Positions 42,806 through 51,856 of a stretch of DNA of 64,000 nucleotides are shown piece by piece. The stretch spans positions 1 through 64,000 of the forward strand of contig JBCBZK010000001.1 of the NCBI GenBank assembly GCA_039815365.1. Reading direction: 5' to 3'. The position numbers were made by a program, and so were the translations under genes. Source of the stretch: CALBPI01 sp039815365 (GTDB lineage Bacteria; Pseudomonadota; Gammaproteobacteria; Steroidobacterales; Woeseiaceae). Position 1 is the first letter of the stretch; each line of letters opens with the position of its first letter. The notes under the pieces were generated by a model. It was not told where the DNA came from and did no database searches. It worked only from the letters and a program-made list of their open reading frames with translations.

Positions 42806-43769
42806 GTTGTGCGCGCTCTTGAGCCGTGCTGTGCGCTTTGCCAGAGGCTGATTGTAGTCGATGCCCGGCGACGGCGACGAAAACAGCTTGCAAGTCATCG
42901 GGGAAGACTGTGTCGCGACCTTTCACTACGGCATAAGCACGTGCAGCACCCGACAGGGCAATAGCCGCGCGCGGTGACAAACCCGTGATGAAGTCAGGCG
43001 TATCGCGAGTGTATGTGACAAGTGCCTGCAAATAGTCGAGGAGTGGTTCTGACAGCGTGACTTCAAGCACCATTTTTTGTAGCAACGTGAGCTGCTCGGC
43101 GTGCAGTGACGCCGGCATGTCATCAAGGCTGTCCGCCGGGCGATGACCGTTGAGCAATGCACGTTCCGACACTGCATCCGGGTAACCGAGCGCGATGCTC
43201 ATCAAGAAGCGATCGAGTTGCGATTCGGGTAGCTCGAATGTGCCGATCTGATCAGCGGGGTTTTGCGTGGCGACAACGAAAAATGGCGATGGCAGCGCAT
43301 GGCGCTCGCCGTCGACGGTCACCTGACGTTCCTGCATTGCCTCGAGAAGCGCGCTTTGCGCTTTCGGCGTGGCGCGGTTTACCTCATCGGCCAGCAGCAT
43401 TTGCGTGAAGATCGGGCCTCGGTGAAAGGAGAAGCTCGCATCGCCTTTGTTGTACACCGACACGCCGGTCACATCGGCAGGTAGCAAGTCGCTGGTGAAC
43501 TGAATCCGTGCGAAATCGAGACCGAGTACGCTGGCGAGCGCGCGCGCCATCGTTGTCTTGCCGACACCCGGCACGTCCTCGATCAGCAGGTGTCCACCGG
43601 CGAGGGCCGTTGTCAGAGCGAGCTCAAGACTACGTGTTTTTCCAAGAATGATGGTGTCGAGCGCCGCAAGGGCAGCTTGCAGTGCGGTGCGTGCTTCGGC
43701 GCGCACAGCAGGTTGTAGGGCAATCGGGTCGCTCACACGTCTTTCCTGACTCACATTCGAACGCCACAT
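42777..43769 (-). CDS. MoxR-family AAA+ ATPase
   Basis: A 330-residue AAA+ protein of the MoxR group, a likely chaperone that acts with DUF58 and transglutaminase partners. Walker A is EDVPGVGKTTMARALASVLG, Walker B LLADEVNRATPKAQSALLEA, sensor 1 VVATQNPADQIGTFELPESQ, and the C-terminal lid includes FITGLSPRAAIALSGAARAY. ATG 43769 is the preferred start; a GTG five codons further in is also possible. It lies 69 nt after valS; that gap contains the 10-bp palindrome GGGTGCACCC (43789-43798). Confidence 0.92.
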   Translation of the reverse strand: MWRSNVSQERRVSDPIALQPAVRAEARTALQAALAALDTIILGKTRSLELALTTALAGGHLLIEDVPGVGKTTMARALASVLGLDFARIQFTSDLLPADVTGVSVYNKGDASFSFHRGPIFTQMLLADEVNRATPKAQSALLEAMQERQVTVDGERHALPSPFFVVATQNPADQIGTFELPESQLDRFLMSIALGYPDAVSERALLNGHRPADSLDDMPASLHAEQLTLLQKMVLEVTLSEPLLDYLQALVTYTRDTPDFITGLSPRAAIALSGAARAYAVVKGRDTVFPDDLQAVFVAVAGHRLQSASGKAHSTAQERAQHVLDAVAIP

Positions 43770-43838
43770 GATGGCTAAAATCGGCGGCGGGTGCACCCAC
43801 CACGGGCTCAGAATGTGAAGTAGTCCCCGATCCGTGGC

Positions 43839-46613
43839 CTAAGCGGCGTCGATATCCCGCAACGACTGGATTTGTTCGCGTAACAGCGCGATTTGCTGGC
43901 GGTGCTCTTCGGCGCGCTGTTTTTCGGTGGCCACCACCGCTTCCGGTGCTCTTTCGACAAAACTCGGGTTGCCAAGCTTGCCTTCAGTGCGCGCCAAATC
44001 GGTTTCGGACTTCGACAATTGTTTACTAAGCCTGTCGATTTCTTTGTCAATGTCGATCAAGCCCGCCATTGGCACACAGATTTTCATCTCTCCGTGCATG
44101 GCAGTTGCCGATGGCGGTTCCTCATCGCTGCCATCAACGAACGTGACGCTGTTCAGGTTGGCCAGTTTTTCGATCAGGCGTGCATTGTCGGCATAGCGAG
44201 CGCGATCATCTTTCGTCGCGTCGACCAGCAATACGTCAAGGCGTTTACCTGGAGCGATGTCCATCTCTCCGCGAATCTGGCGAATGCCCAGGACAAACGT
44301 CTGGAGCCATGCCATGTTGTGATCGGCCTCGGCAACGCTGCTATCGGTCGCAACAACCGGCCATCTCGTATCGCAAATGCTCGTGCCCGAAACGCCGGCC
44401 ACGGGGGCAACCCGTTGCCAGATCTCTTCGGTGATGTATGGCATGAACGGGTGCAACACGCGCAGCAAACCTTCCAGCGTTGCGGCAAGTGTGTGCATTG
44501 TCGCCAGTTTCGCATCGCTGCTTGCGTCGTCGTCATACAGCGTTGCCTTGCTGAGCTCCAGATACCAGTCGCAGTATTCGTGCCAAGTGAACTCGTAGAT
44601 TGCCTGTGCCGCAAGATCCAATCGATAACGCGCTAATTGACGCTGTACTTGCTCGGTCATGTGTGTGAAGCGTGAGCGAATCCAACGCCCGGCGAAACTG
44701 TCGTCGACAATCGTATGAGACGTTGTACTGAGCAACGGTTCGGTCGTGCTAAGGACAAACCGCGATGCATTCCAGAGCTTGTTGCAAAAATTGCGATAGC
44801 CCTCGATGCGCCCAAGATCAAAACGGATGTCGCGGCCGGTGGTCGCCAGCGAGGCAAACGTAAAGCGCAAGGCGTCTGTGCCGAACTCCGGGATACCGTC
44901 GGGGAACTGGCGTCGTGTCGCTTTTTCGATGCGTGGCGCGAGGTGCGGCTGCATAAGCCCCGCTGTGCGTTTGCTGACGAGGGCTTCGAGATCGATTCCG
45001 TCGATCAAATCGATAGGATCGAGGACGTTGCCTTTGCTCTTGGACATTTTCTGGCCATCCTGATCGCGGATAAGGCCATGAATGTAGACTTCGCGAAACG
45101 GGACATCACCGGCGAATTTCAGGCCGAACATAATCATCCGCGCGACCCAGAAAAAGATAATGTCGAACCCCGTGACGAGCACGCTGGTCGGGTAGAAGTC
45201 CGACATTTGTGGCGTCTTTTCTGGCCAGCCGAGAGTGCTGAACGGCCACAATGCCGATGAAAACCATGTGTCGAGCACGTCATCATCCTGGCGCAGTGCG
45301 ACAGCGTCTGCGATGCCGTGTTTGCTGCGGACATCTTGCTCGGTCTTACCGACGTAAACATTGCCATTGTCGTCATACCATGCAGGAATGCGGTGACCCC
45401 ACCACAACTGTCGGCTGATACACCAGTCCTGAATGTTGTGCATCCAGTCAAAGTAGGTCTTCGACCAATTCTCCGGAACAAACTTGATATCACCGTTCTC
45501 AACGGCTGCAATAGCAGGCTCGGCCAAAGGCGCAATCTTGACGTACCACTGATCGGTTAGATAAGGCTCTACGACCGCGCCGCTGCGATCGCCGCGCGGC
45601 ACTTTCAGACTATGTGGCTCAGTGCGCTCGAGCACGCCAAGCGTCTCGAATTCGGCAAGCAGTTTCTTGCGTGCGTCAAAGCGGTCGAGCCCACGATAGT
45701 CTTCCGGCATGTCGTCATTAATCGCGGCGTCATCGGTGAACACGTTGATCATCGGCAAATTGTGTCGCTGACCCATTTCATAATCGTTGAAATCGTGTGC
45801 CGGCGTAATCTTCACGCAGCCGGTGCCGAAGTCAGGATCAACGTAGTCATCCGCGATTACAGGAATGAGTCGGTCGACGAGCGGCAATCGCACATGCTGG
45901 CCGACCAGATGTTGGTAGCGCTCATCGTCCGGATGTAACGCGACGGCGGTGTCGCCGAGCATCGTTTCAGGGCGCGTCGTCGCAACCGTCACAGACTCGT
46001 CACTGCCCTCGATCGGATAGCGGAAATGCCACAAGCTGCCCTGTTCGTCTTCCGATAGCACTTCAAGATCTGACAGCGCTGTGTGCAACACGGGATCCCA
46101 ATTCACCAGGCGCTTGCCGCGGTAAATGAGGTCTTCTTCAAAGAGCTGGATAAACACGTCCTGAACGGCGGCGGACAAACCGTCATCCATCGTAAAGCGT
46201 TCGCGACTCCAGTCGACTGAAGCGCCCATGCGTCGCAACTGTCCGTTGATTCGCCCACCGGACGACGCTTTCCAGTCCCAGACTCGTTCAATGAACGCAT
46301 CGCGACCGAGATCATGTTTCGATAATCCTTCGGCGTTCAGCTGTCGCTCGACAACCATCTGGGTTGCGATGCCCGCATGATCGGTGCCGTGCTGCCACAG
46401 TGTGTTGTCTCCGCGCAGCCGGTGGTAGCGGGTCAACGTGTCCATGATGGTGTCTTGAAACGCGTGGCCCATGTGCAGTGTCCCCGTGACATTCGGGGGC
46501 GGAATGACGATACAAAAAGACGCCTCACCGCCGGCGGGTTTGAAGCGACCTTCGCGCTCCCAGCGTTCGTAGTGTTTTTGTTCGATGTTCTGCGGTTGGT
46601 ATGTCTTATCCAT
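43839..46613 (-). CDS. valS: Valyl-tRNA synthetase
   Basis: Class I synthetase charging tRNA-Val and editing mischarged Thr. The 924 residues have the HIGH region PPNVTGTLHMGHAFQDTIMD, the CP1 editing domain (ATTRPETMLGDTAVALHPDD), KMSKSKGNVLDPIDLIDG, the anticodon-binding domain and a C-terminal coiled coil (IDKEIDRLSKQLSKSETDLA). Start ATG 46613 has a TACACT box 7 nt upstream on the minus strand, so it may have its own transcript in addition to readthrough from pepA-holC. Confidence 0.98.
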   Translation of the reverse strand: MDKTYQPQNIEQKHYERWEREGRFKPAGGEASFCIVIPPPNVTGTLHMGHAFQDTIMDTLTRYHRLRGDNTLWQHGTDHAGIATQMVVERQLNAEGLSKHDLGRDAFIERVWDWKASSGGRINGQLRRMGASVDWSRERFTMDDGLSAAVQDVFIQLFEEDLIYRGKRLVNWDPVLHTALSDLEVLSEDEQGSLWHFRYPIEGSDESVTVATTRPETMLGDTAVALHPDDERYQHLVGQHVRLPLVDRLIPVIADDYVDPDFGTGCVKITPAHDFNDYEMGQRHNLPMINVFTDDAAINDDMPEDYRGLDRFDARKKLLAEFETLGVLERTEPHSLKVPRGDRSGAVVEPYLTDQWYVKIAPLAEPAIAAVENGDIKFVPENWSKTYFDWMHNIQDWCISRQLWWGHRIPAWYDDNGNVYVGKTEQDVRSKHGIADAVALRQDDDVLDTWFSSALWPFSTLGWPEKTPQMSDFYPTSVLVTGFDIIFFWVARMIMFGLKFAGDVPFREVYIHGLIRDQDGQKMSKSKGNVLDPIDLIDGIDLEALVSKRTAGLMQPHLAPRIEKATRRQFPDGIPEFGTDALRFTFASLATTGRDIRFDLGRIEGYRNFCNKLWNASRFVLSTTEPLLSTTSHTIVDDSFAGRWIRSRFTHMTEQVQRQLARYRLDLAAQAIYEFTWHEYCDWYLELSKATLYDDDASSDAKLATMHTLAATLEGLLRVLHPFMPYITEEIWQRVAPVAGVSGTSICDTRWPVVATDSSVAEADHNMAWLQTFVLGIRQIRGEMDIAPGKRLDVLLVDATKDDRARYADNARLIEKLANLNSVTFVDGSDEEPPSATAMHGEMKICVPMAGLIDIDKEIDRLSKQLSKSETDLARTEGKLGNPSFVERAPEAVVATEKQRAEEHRQQIALLREQIQSLRDIDAA

Positions 46614-46626
46614 ACAACAAAGTGTA
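46614..46626 (-). promoter_or_regulatory. -10 box abutting the valS start (predicted leaderless)
   Basis: On the minus strand TACACT (46626-46621) is followed by TTGTTGT and ATG 46613. There is no purine-rich ribosome-binding site. Confidence 0.35.
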
Positions 46627-46671
46627 ATGCCGTCGGACGGTCTCGGCTAGCGCTATACGCGTTGCGTCTGG

Positions 46672-46962
46672 CTAGCCGTCACTGCCATGTGTTTTTAACG
46701 CGTCATGTTCGCTGATGTAGTCGTCGATCGTCTCGCCGACCAGCGTCGTTAATCGCTCATGGAGTTGCGCGCGCAAAAGGTCCTTGATGACGATATGCAT
46801 ATCAGTCATGAGATCATCAATGATGTCCGCCGCGACATCATCAGCACGCGCGCGTACCTCGGCGACAAGCCGGTCGCGCACCGCTGGTGTGAGTGGTGGT
46901 TCGCTGCGTCGCTCACGCTTTACAACATTGGTGAGTACAGGGATATCGTCGTCTGAAGTCAT
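46672..46962 (-). CDS. Small conserved-looking acidic protein of unknown function
   Basis: A 96-residue soluble protein between holC and valS. It opens with DDDIPVLTNVVKRERR, a short pattern I have the impression of seeing at the N-terminus of other small proteobacterial proteins, and continues as a probable long helix (AVRDRLVAEVRARADDVAAD, DDLMTDMHIVIKDLLRAQLH). No Cys, no signal, no membrane segment. It lies 11 nt after holC and 58 nt before valS, so it is within the pepA-holC-valS operon. I do not recognise the family; helical-bundle dimerisation is only a guess. Confidence 0.7.
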   Translation of the reverse strand: MTSDDDIPVLTNVVKRERRSEPPLTPAVRDRLVAEVRARADDVAADIIDDLMTDMHIVIKDLLRAQLHERLTTLVGETIDDYISEHDALKTHGSDG

Positions 46963-46973
46963 GAGTCGATGGC

Positions 46974-47396
46974 CTAAATTTTGTGTGTATCGAGGGCGCA
47001 GCCGCGATCCCGATACGCGGCATAGCGTTCTCGGCCAGCCGCTTTTTCATTGTCGTTGCCAGATACGATTTCCGCGATTCTGCAGTCCGTTGCAGTCAGT
47101 GGTGTGTCGGTCAGATTAATGCGCACAGTGACCGTGTCACTGACAGGTTGGCCGCTGACGCCAATTGTGACGGGCGTGTACCCATCGGTGTCCGGCAGAC
47201 ATGCGTGCGGTATGAAACTGTCATCAGAAAACGTCCACAACAGCTCGTCCAGCATTTGTGCGCTGTCATCGCTATCGACTTCCACGTGCACGCGCTCGCC
47301 GAGCCGATAGACTTTTTGCGTCAACCGACACGCGAACTGGGCGCGAGCGGCCGGGTCGGTATGGCGCAACAGATAAAAATCGACTTGCTGCGACAC
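46974..47396 (-). CDS. holC: DNA polymerase III chi subunit
   Basis: A 140-residue clamp-loader accessory protein that links the replicase to SSB. The opening QVDFYLLRHTDPAARAQFAC and QKVYRLGERVHVEVDSDDSA, then LDELLWTFSDDSFIPHACLP, are the typical chi motifs. It lies 3 nt after pepA and is followed by a small unknown gene and valS; pepA-holC-valS is a conserved proteobacterial order. No holD is present in the window. Confidence 0.93.
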   Translation of the reverse strand: MSQQVDFYLLRHTDPAARAQFACRLTQKVYRLGERVHVEVDSDDSAQMLDELLWTFSDDSFIPHACLPDTDGYTPVTIGVSGQPVSDTVTVRINLTDTPLTATDCRIAEIVSGNDNEKAAGRERYAAYRDRGCALDTHKI

Positions 47397-47399
47397 AGA

Positions 47400-48890
47400 T
47401 CAGTCGACGTGACTAAGGACGTAGTCAACGAGCATTGGCACAGGGCGGCCGGATGAACCTTTTTTTGCGCCACCCGCCCAGGCAACGCCCGCGATATCCA
47501 AATGCGCCCAGCGTGCCTTTTGCGTGAATTGCGCAAGGAACGCACCGGCCGTAATCGCGCCGCCTTCGCGACCACCGATATTGGCGAAATCCGCAAAGTT
47601 GCTCTTGAGCTGGTCGACATATTCCTGGTCGATGGGCAAATGCCATGCGCGATCACAGGCGCGTTCGGAGGCTTCCATCAGTTCGTCGACCAACGACTGA
47701 TCGTTGCTCATCAGGCCGGCTCGGTGGTGTCCCAGCGCAATGACGCATGCGCCGGTCAGCGTGGCGACGTCAATGAGCGCTGCGCTGTCGAACTGCGTTT
47801 GAGCATAGGTCAGCGCATCGCACAGGATTAATCGTCCCTCAGCGTCTGTGTTGAGGATTTCGATCGTCTTGCCCGACATACTGGTGACAATATCGCCAGG
47901 ACGTGTGGCCCGGCCGCTTGGCATGTTCTCCGCGCTAGGAACAATCACTGAGACGTTGACCGGCAACTGCAATGACGCGATGGACGCCATTGCGCCCAGA
48001 ACAGCAGCTGCGCCGCCCATGTCGTACTTCATTTCATCCATGCCAGGGCCTGGTTTCAACGAGATACCACCGGTGTCGAACGTAATGCCTTTGCCGACCA
48101 GTGTGATCGGCGCCGCATCGCCAGCGCCGCGATAATCGAGATGAATCAGTTTGGACGGTTGCTCTGATCCGTGACCTACCGACAGCAATGAATGCATGCC
48201 GAGATTCGCCATATCGGGTTCATCGAGAATTTTCACGGTCAGGTTGGCGTGCTTCTTTGCCATCTCTGTCGCCGTATCGGCAAGGTAGGTCGGATGACAG
48301 ATATTCGCTGGCGTATTGCCAAGATCGCGTGTGAGTGCCATTCCGGTGGCAATACCGATGCCATGTTCAGCGCCGCGTTCGAGCGCTTTCGTGGTTTCGC
48401 GGGTCTGCGCGCCGAGGCCCAGTTTCTTCAATTTGGGTACCGGGCGTTTGCCCATGCTTTTCATATTGGTGTAGCGATAGCGATGTTCGCCCAGCGCCTG
48501 CAGCGTGAGGCGGCCGCGGTAGTAAGCGTCGCAGTCATGGGTTGCTTCCTGGGTCAGGTAGCACACGGCACTAACGACGCGCTGCGAGCGAATTTGCGCA
48601 AGCGCTGCGCGAATGGCGCGTTGATATTCGCGCCGACCGAAGCCCGATTTCTTACCCAGACCGACAACCACCACGCGTTTGCATTTCGCGCCATCCACCC
48701 GCGCGATCAGCGTTGCGCTACCTAATTTACAACTGATGTCATCCTGATCCAGCATGCCGCTGATGATGCCGCCGCTTGCCGTGTCGATCTCACTGGCGGC
48801 CGCGCTGAGCAGCTTGCGCTCATAAACCCCAACAATCGCGCAGTCTGTGCTGCGTTTACCCGCATCAGCGGTTGTTGTGAAAAATTCCAT
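47400..48890 (-). CDS. pepA: Leucyl aminopeptidase (cytosol aminopeptidase), canonical
   Basis: M17 dizinc aminopeptidase, hexameric in relatives; in E. coli PepA is also a DNA-binding regulator in site-specific recombination and carAB control. The 496 residues contain VGKGITFDTGGISLKPGPGM, DEMKYDMGGAAAVLGAM and LNTDAEGRLILCDALTYAQ, giving all metal ligands plus the catalytic Lys and Arg. A good AGGAG lies 7 nt before ATG 48890, so this start is conventionally led. It is first in pepA-holC-small gene-valS. Confidence 0.97.
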   Translation of the reverse strand: MEFFTTTADAGKRSTDCAIVGVYERKLLSAAASEIDTASGGIISGMLDQDDISCKLGSATLIARVDGAKCKRVVVVGLGKKSGFGRREYQRAIRAALAQIRSQRVVSAVCYLTQEATHDCDAYYRGRLTLQALGEHRYRYTNMKSMGKRPVPKLKKLGLGAQTRETTKALERGAEHGIGIATGMALTRDLGNTPANICHPTYLADTATEMAKKHANLTVKILDEPDMANLGMHSLLSVGHGSEQPSKLIHLDYRGAGDAAPITLVGKGITFDTGGISLKPGPGMDEMKYDMGGAAAVLGAMASIASLQLPVNVSVIVPSAENMPSGRATRPGDIVTSMSGKTIEILNTDAEGRLILCDALTYAQTQFDSAALIDVATLTGACVIALGHHRAGLMSNDQSLVDELMEASERACDRAWHLPIDQEYVDQLKSNFADFANIGGREGGAITAGAFLAQFTQKARWAHLDIAGVAWAGGAKKGSSGRPVPMLVDYVLSHVD

Positions 48891-49034
48891 ATCAGGACTC
48901 CTAGCACCGCACGAGCTGCGTTTCGGCCGCCAGCGGTAGGTAATGCATCAGTAAACGCGGAAAATCGCCAAAACGCTCGCACGCGATTGCAGGGCGACGC
49001 TTCTGGTCGTCCTTGCTACCATGAGTCCGGTTTT

Positions 49035-49065
49035 TTGATTCCCCCTCGGCGGCGAAGATCATACT
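49035..49065 (+). promoter_or_regulatory. Candidate promoter of lptF-lptG
   Basis: TTGATT (49035-49040) and CATACT (49060-49065) are 19 nt apart, a slightly long spacer, in the 213-nt divergent gap between pepA and lptF. Nothing else is recognised in that gap. No Shine-Dalgarno is evident before ATG 49104. Confidence 0.3.
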
Positions 49066-49103
49066 GCATGCCACTCGTGAAATTAAGTCGCTACTAACTG
49101 TTT

Positions 49104-50204
49104 ATGCTGCGTATTCTTGATCGATACATTCTGAAAGAGATGTGGCAGACCTGGCTTTCGGTCTCGCTCGTGCTACTGCTGATTCTGTTGTCGAATCAGG
49201 TAGCGCGCGTGCTCGGCGATGCCGCCAAGGACAAAATCGCCAAAGACGCGGTATTCAGCGTCATTGGACTCACCGCGCTGCAATATCTCACCATTATCAT
49301 CCCGTTCGGGTTATTTCTGGCGGTGATGCTGTCGCTCGCGCGCCTCTACAGCGACAGCGAACTCCCCGCAATGCTTGCCTGTCGTGTCGGTCCGGGCGGC
49401 ATTCTGCGCCCTTTGGCGTGGCTGGCAGTGCCGCTCAGCGTGTTCGTTGCCTGGCTATCTTTGTCCGTGGCGCCCGATTCATTGCGGCGTATCGAGCTGA
49501 TTGGTGCGCAAACCCAGCGCCAAATGGATCTAGGTGCGCTCGAGGCCGGCCGCTTTGTTACCGGCGGTGAAAACGGCGCTGTGATCTTTGCCGAGCAAGT
49601 CGACGAAGAGGGCGTGCTGCGCAATGTGTTTTTACAACGGCGCAGCAACGCAACGATCGAGATCGTGCTGGCGCAGCGTGGACGCCAGCAAATCGGTGAT
49701 GATGCGGACACGCGTTTTATTGTGCTCACGGAGGGTCGTCGCTACCTCGGCGTACCCGGACAGACGGATTTCCAGATTATCGAATTTCGCGAGTACGGTG
49801 TGCCGTACCTGTTGCCGGTTGCTGAACTGCCTGAGCTAGATCCTGAGGCGATGCGCAGTGCCGCGCTGTTCGGTGATACCGATCCGTTTGCTGTGGCAGA
49901 GTTGCAGTGGCGTTTTTCGATTCCGCTGGCGACGTTGGTGCTAGCGCTGCTGGCAGTGCCGTTGTCGCGCACACAACCGCGCGCAGGCAGATACGGCAAG
50001 TTAGCCGTCGGCATTCTTGTTTTTATCATCTACTTCAATCTGCTCGGCGCTGCAAAAGTCTGGGTGGAGCGCGGTGACATCGCGCCGCAGCTCGGGATCT
50101 GGTCGGTACATCTAGTGATGTTCATGCTCGCGCTTGCGTTGTTGGGTGCTCAAAACGGCTGGTTCAGCGGTTTGCGCCGACATCGCGTGGATGCGATGTC
50201 ATGA
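49104..50204 (+). CDS. lptF: LPS export ABC transporter permease LptF
   Basis: One of the two transmembrane subunits of the LptB2FG complex that extracts lipopolysaccharide from the inner membrane. 366 residues: three N-terminal helices starting with LRILDRYILKEMWQTWLSVS, a periplasmic beta-jellyroll (about 130-260) and three C-terminal helices (ISIPLAT-type segment FSIPLATLVLALLAVPLSRT). The DSELPAMLACRVGPGGILRP loop is the typical LptF coupling region. It shares ATGA with lptG. Confidence 0.96.
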   Translation: MLRILDRYILKEMWQTWLSVSLVLLLILLSNQVARVLGDAAKDKIAKDAVFSVIGLTALQYLTIIIPFGLFLAVMLSLARLYSDSELPAMLACRVGPGGILRPLAWLAVPLSVFVAWLSLSVAPDSLRRIELIGAQTQRQMDLGALEAGRFVTGGENGAVIFAEQVDEEGVLRNVFLQRRSNATIEIVLAQRGRQQIGDDADTRFIVLTEGRRYLGVPGQTDFQIIEFREYGVPYLLPVAELPELDPEAMRSAALFGDTDPFAVAELQWRFSIPLATLVLALLAVPLSRTQPRAGRYGKLAVGILVFIIYFNLLGAAKVWVERGDIAPQLGIWSVHLVMFMLALALLGAQNGWFSGLRRHRVDAMS

Positions 50205-51265
50205 AGCTGCTGCGGCAATACCTCACCACAACGGTGCTCGCATCTACAGCGCTTGTCATGTTGGTGCTGTTGGCGTTGGCAGGGTTCATTGAGTTTATCG
50301 GGCAACTAGATGACACCGGCAAAGGCAGTTACACAGCCTTCGGGGCATTTGTCTACACAACGCTGCGACTGCCGTTGTTAGCCGTGGAAATGCTGCCTGT
50401 TGCCACATTGCTTGGCGCCTTGCTGGGTTTGGGAGCGCTTGCAGGCAGCAGCGAGTTGGTTGCCATGCGCGCAGCAGGAATCTCTGCATTCCGGTTGGCG
50501 CGCAATGTCGCATTGTCTGGCGTTATCCTCGCGCTGACCGGCATTGTACTCGGTGAATACCTTGCGCCGCCGTTAGATCAGTTTGCGCGCAAGTACCGCA
50601 GTGCTGCGCGCAATCAGGCGGATTTGACCGGCCAGCAAAACACCTGGGTGCGCGACGGTGAGCGCATCTTTAACGTGGAAAGCAGCGATACCCAGTTGGC
50701 CTTCGGCGGCGTCTATTTGTTCGAGTTGAGTGACGAGCAACGCTTGCAGTCCGTTGCCTATGCGAGTCGCGCGGATCTTGGTGAGGGCAGTCGCTGGATG
50801 TTGCAAAATTTCAATGAAACGCGTTTTGATGATCGCGACATTGTTGCGCAGCAGCTCGACGATACCTATCGCGACTACAACGTTGACGCCGAATTGCTCG
50901 GCATTGCGGCGTTGCGGCCGGGCAGTCTGTCGTTCCGCGGATTGGTTGCTTATCTCGATTATCTGACAGCGAATCAACTTGATGCGCGTGCTTACGCGAC
51001 CGAGCTATGGAGCCGCGTATCCGATGTTATTGCGACGTTAATCATGCCGCTGCTGGCAATCGGTTTTGTGTTTGGTTCGCTGCGCAGTTCCGGTGCGGGC
51101 GCTCGATTATTGATTGGCGTGCTTATCGGTCTTGCGTTCTTTCTGGCGAGTCGTACGTTGGCGAACAGCGGTCAGGTATTCGGTCTCGAGCCAATGATCG
51201 TCGGGCTAACGCCGGTAGCTGTTTTGGCGATTGCGACCCTCATTGCGATTCAGCGCGTTCGCTGA
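50201..51265 (+). CDS. lptG: LPS export ABC transporter permease LptG
   Basis: Partner permease of LptF, 354 residues with the same six-helix plus periplasmic-domain layout. It begins MKLLRQYLTTTVLASTALVM and contains LGLGALAGSSELVAMRAAGI, the coupling helix region that contacts LptB, and near the C-terminus GFVFGSLRSSGAGARLLIGV. lptB is not in the window. Start overlaps the lptF stop by 4 nt. It converges with the RDD gene, 10 nt away. Confidence 0.96.
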   Translation: MKLLRQYLTTTVLASTALVMLVLLALAGFIEFIGQLDDTGKGSYTAFGAFVYTTLRLPLLAVEMLPVATLLGALLGLGALAGSSELVAMRAAGISAFRLARNVALSGVILALTGIVLGEYLAPPLDQFARKYRSAARNQADLTGQQNTWVRDGERIFNVESSDTQLAFGGVYLFELSDEQRLQSVAYASRADLGEGSRWMLQNFNETRFDDRDIVAQQLDDTYRDYNVDAELLGIAALRPGSLSFRGLVAYLDYLTANQLDARAYATELWSRVSDVIATLIMPLLAIGFVFGSLRSSGAGARLLIGVLIGLAFFLASRTLANSGQVFGLEPMIVGLTPVAVLAIATLIAIQRVR

Positions 51266-51275
51266 TCCGGCGCTG

Positions 51276-51749
51276 CTAAGCGGCCGATTTCTTGATAACG
51301 ACAATCCGTGTGGTGGAGACAATGTCGTGCCACGTGCGACCACGCGCGTCTACGTGTTGCCAGACGACGCCGAGCGCAAGCGGCACCCACGCGAACGGTG
51401 CGGCGCTGGCGCGTATCAACAATTGCGGTAACGCAAGCGTCGCGCCTTCATCACTAACAAGGCGTAGGCGCCACGATTTCATCCCGAGTGTTGCGCCTTT
51501 CAAGTGCCAGGACAGGACGAAATAGCCGAAGATCAATAGTGCGCAGTACAGCTGGTAGGCGATACCCAGCGAATCGTAGTTGATGCTGTTGCCATCGCTA
51601 CCGCGGGCGATGACCCACGGAAACGTGCCGAGTAACAGGATTGCCAGTACTAGCAGTAAGTCATAAATTAGAGCCGCCAGGCGACGCGCGATACTTGGCA
51701 GCGCCGGCTGATCGCCGTTGAACGCGAGTTTGTTTGTCGTTGATGTCAT
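51276..51749 (-). CDS. RDD family membrane protein
   Basis: A 157-residue protein of the RDD family, with the Arg of LPSIARRLAALIYDLLLVLA and the Asp residues of the first helix, and three hydrophobic segments (DLLLVLAILLLGTFPWVIA, YQLYCALLIFGYFVLSWHL, AAPFAWVPLALGVVWQHVD). The motif KGATLGMKSWRLRLVSDEG matches the family. Function is unknown; some RDD proteins act as Na+/H+ antiporters. ATG 51749 is supported by a TATTCT box 6 nt upstream. Confidence 0.88.
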   Translation of the reverse strand: MTSTTNKLAFNGDQPALPSIARRLAALIYDLLLVLAILLLGTFPWVIARGSDGNSINYDSLGIAYQLYCALLIFGYFVLSWHLKGATLGMKSWRLRLVSDEGATLALPQLLIRASAAPFAWVPLALGVVWQHVDARGRTWHDIVSTTRIVVIKKSAA

Positions 51750-51761
51750 GTTGCGAGAATA
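51750..51761 (-). promoter_or_regulatory. -10 box abutting the RDD gene start (predicted leaderless)
   Basis: On the minus strand TATTCT (51761-51756) is followed by CGCAAC and ATG 51749. Match to the consensus is only 4 of 6. Confidence 0.3.
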
Positions 51762-51816
51762 GAGCAACTCGCTGGCGGTTGCGATTCGCAAGCACCGTTT
51801 GGGTACGCGGCTCTGC

Positions 51817-51822
51817 TATAGT
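51817..51822 (+). promoter_or_regulatory. Candidate -10 box for pcnB
   Basis: TATAGT at 51817-51822 lies about 35 nt before the preferred TTG start of pcnB. The -35 region is weak. It is divergent from the RDD gene's box at 51756-51761. Confidence 0.3.
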
Positions 51823-51856
51823 TGAGCGCTGTATTCACGCAAAAGGTTCGATACCG

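Noticed and set aside
43893..44636. 247-codon plus-strand frame inside valS
   Set aside because: Shadow of the valS C-terminal coding region; no domain or start signal.
49092..49103. TACTAA 6 nt before lptF ATG as another leaderless start
   Set aside because: Only 3 of 6 matches to the -10 consensus; a better candidate (TTGATT-19-CATACT) lies upstream.
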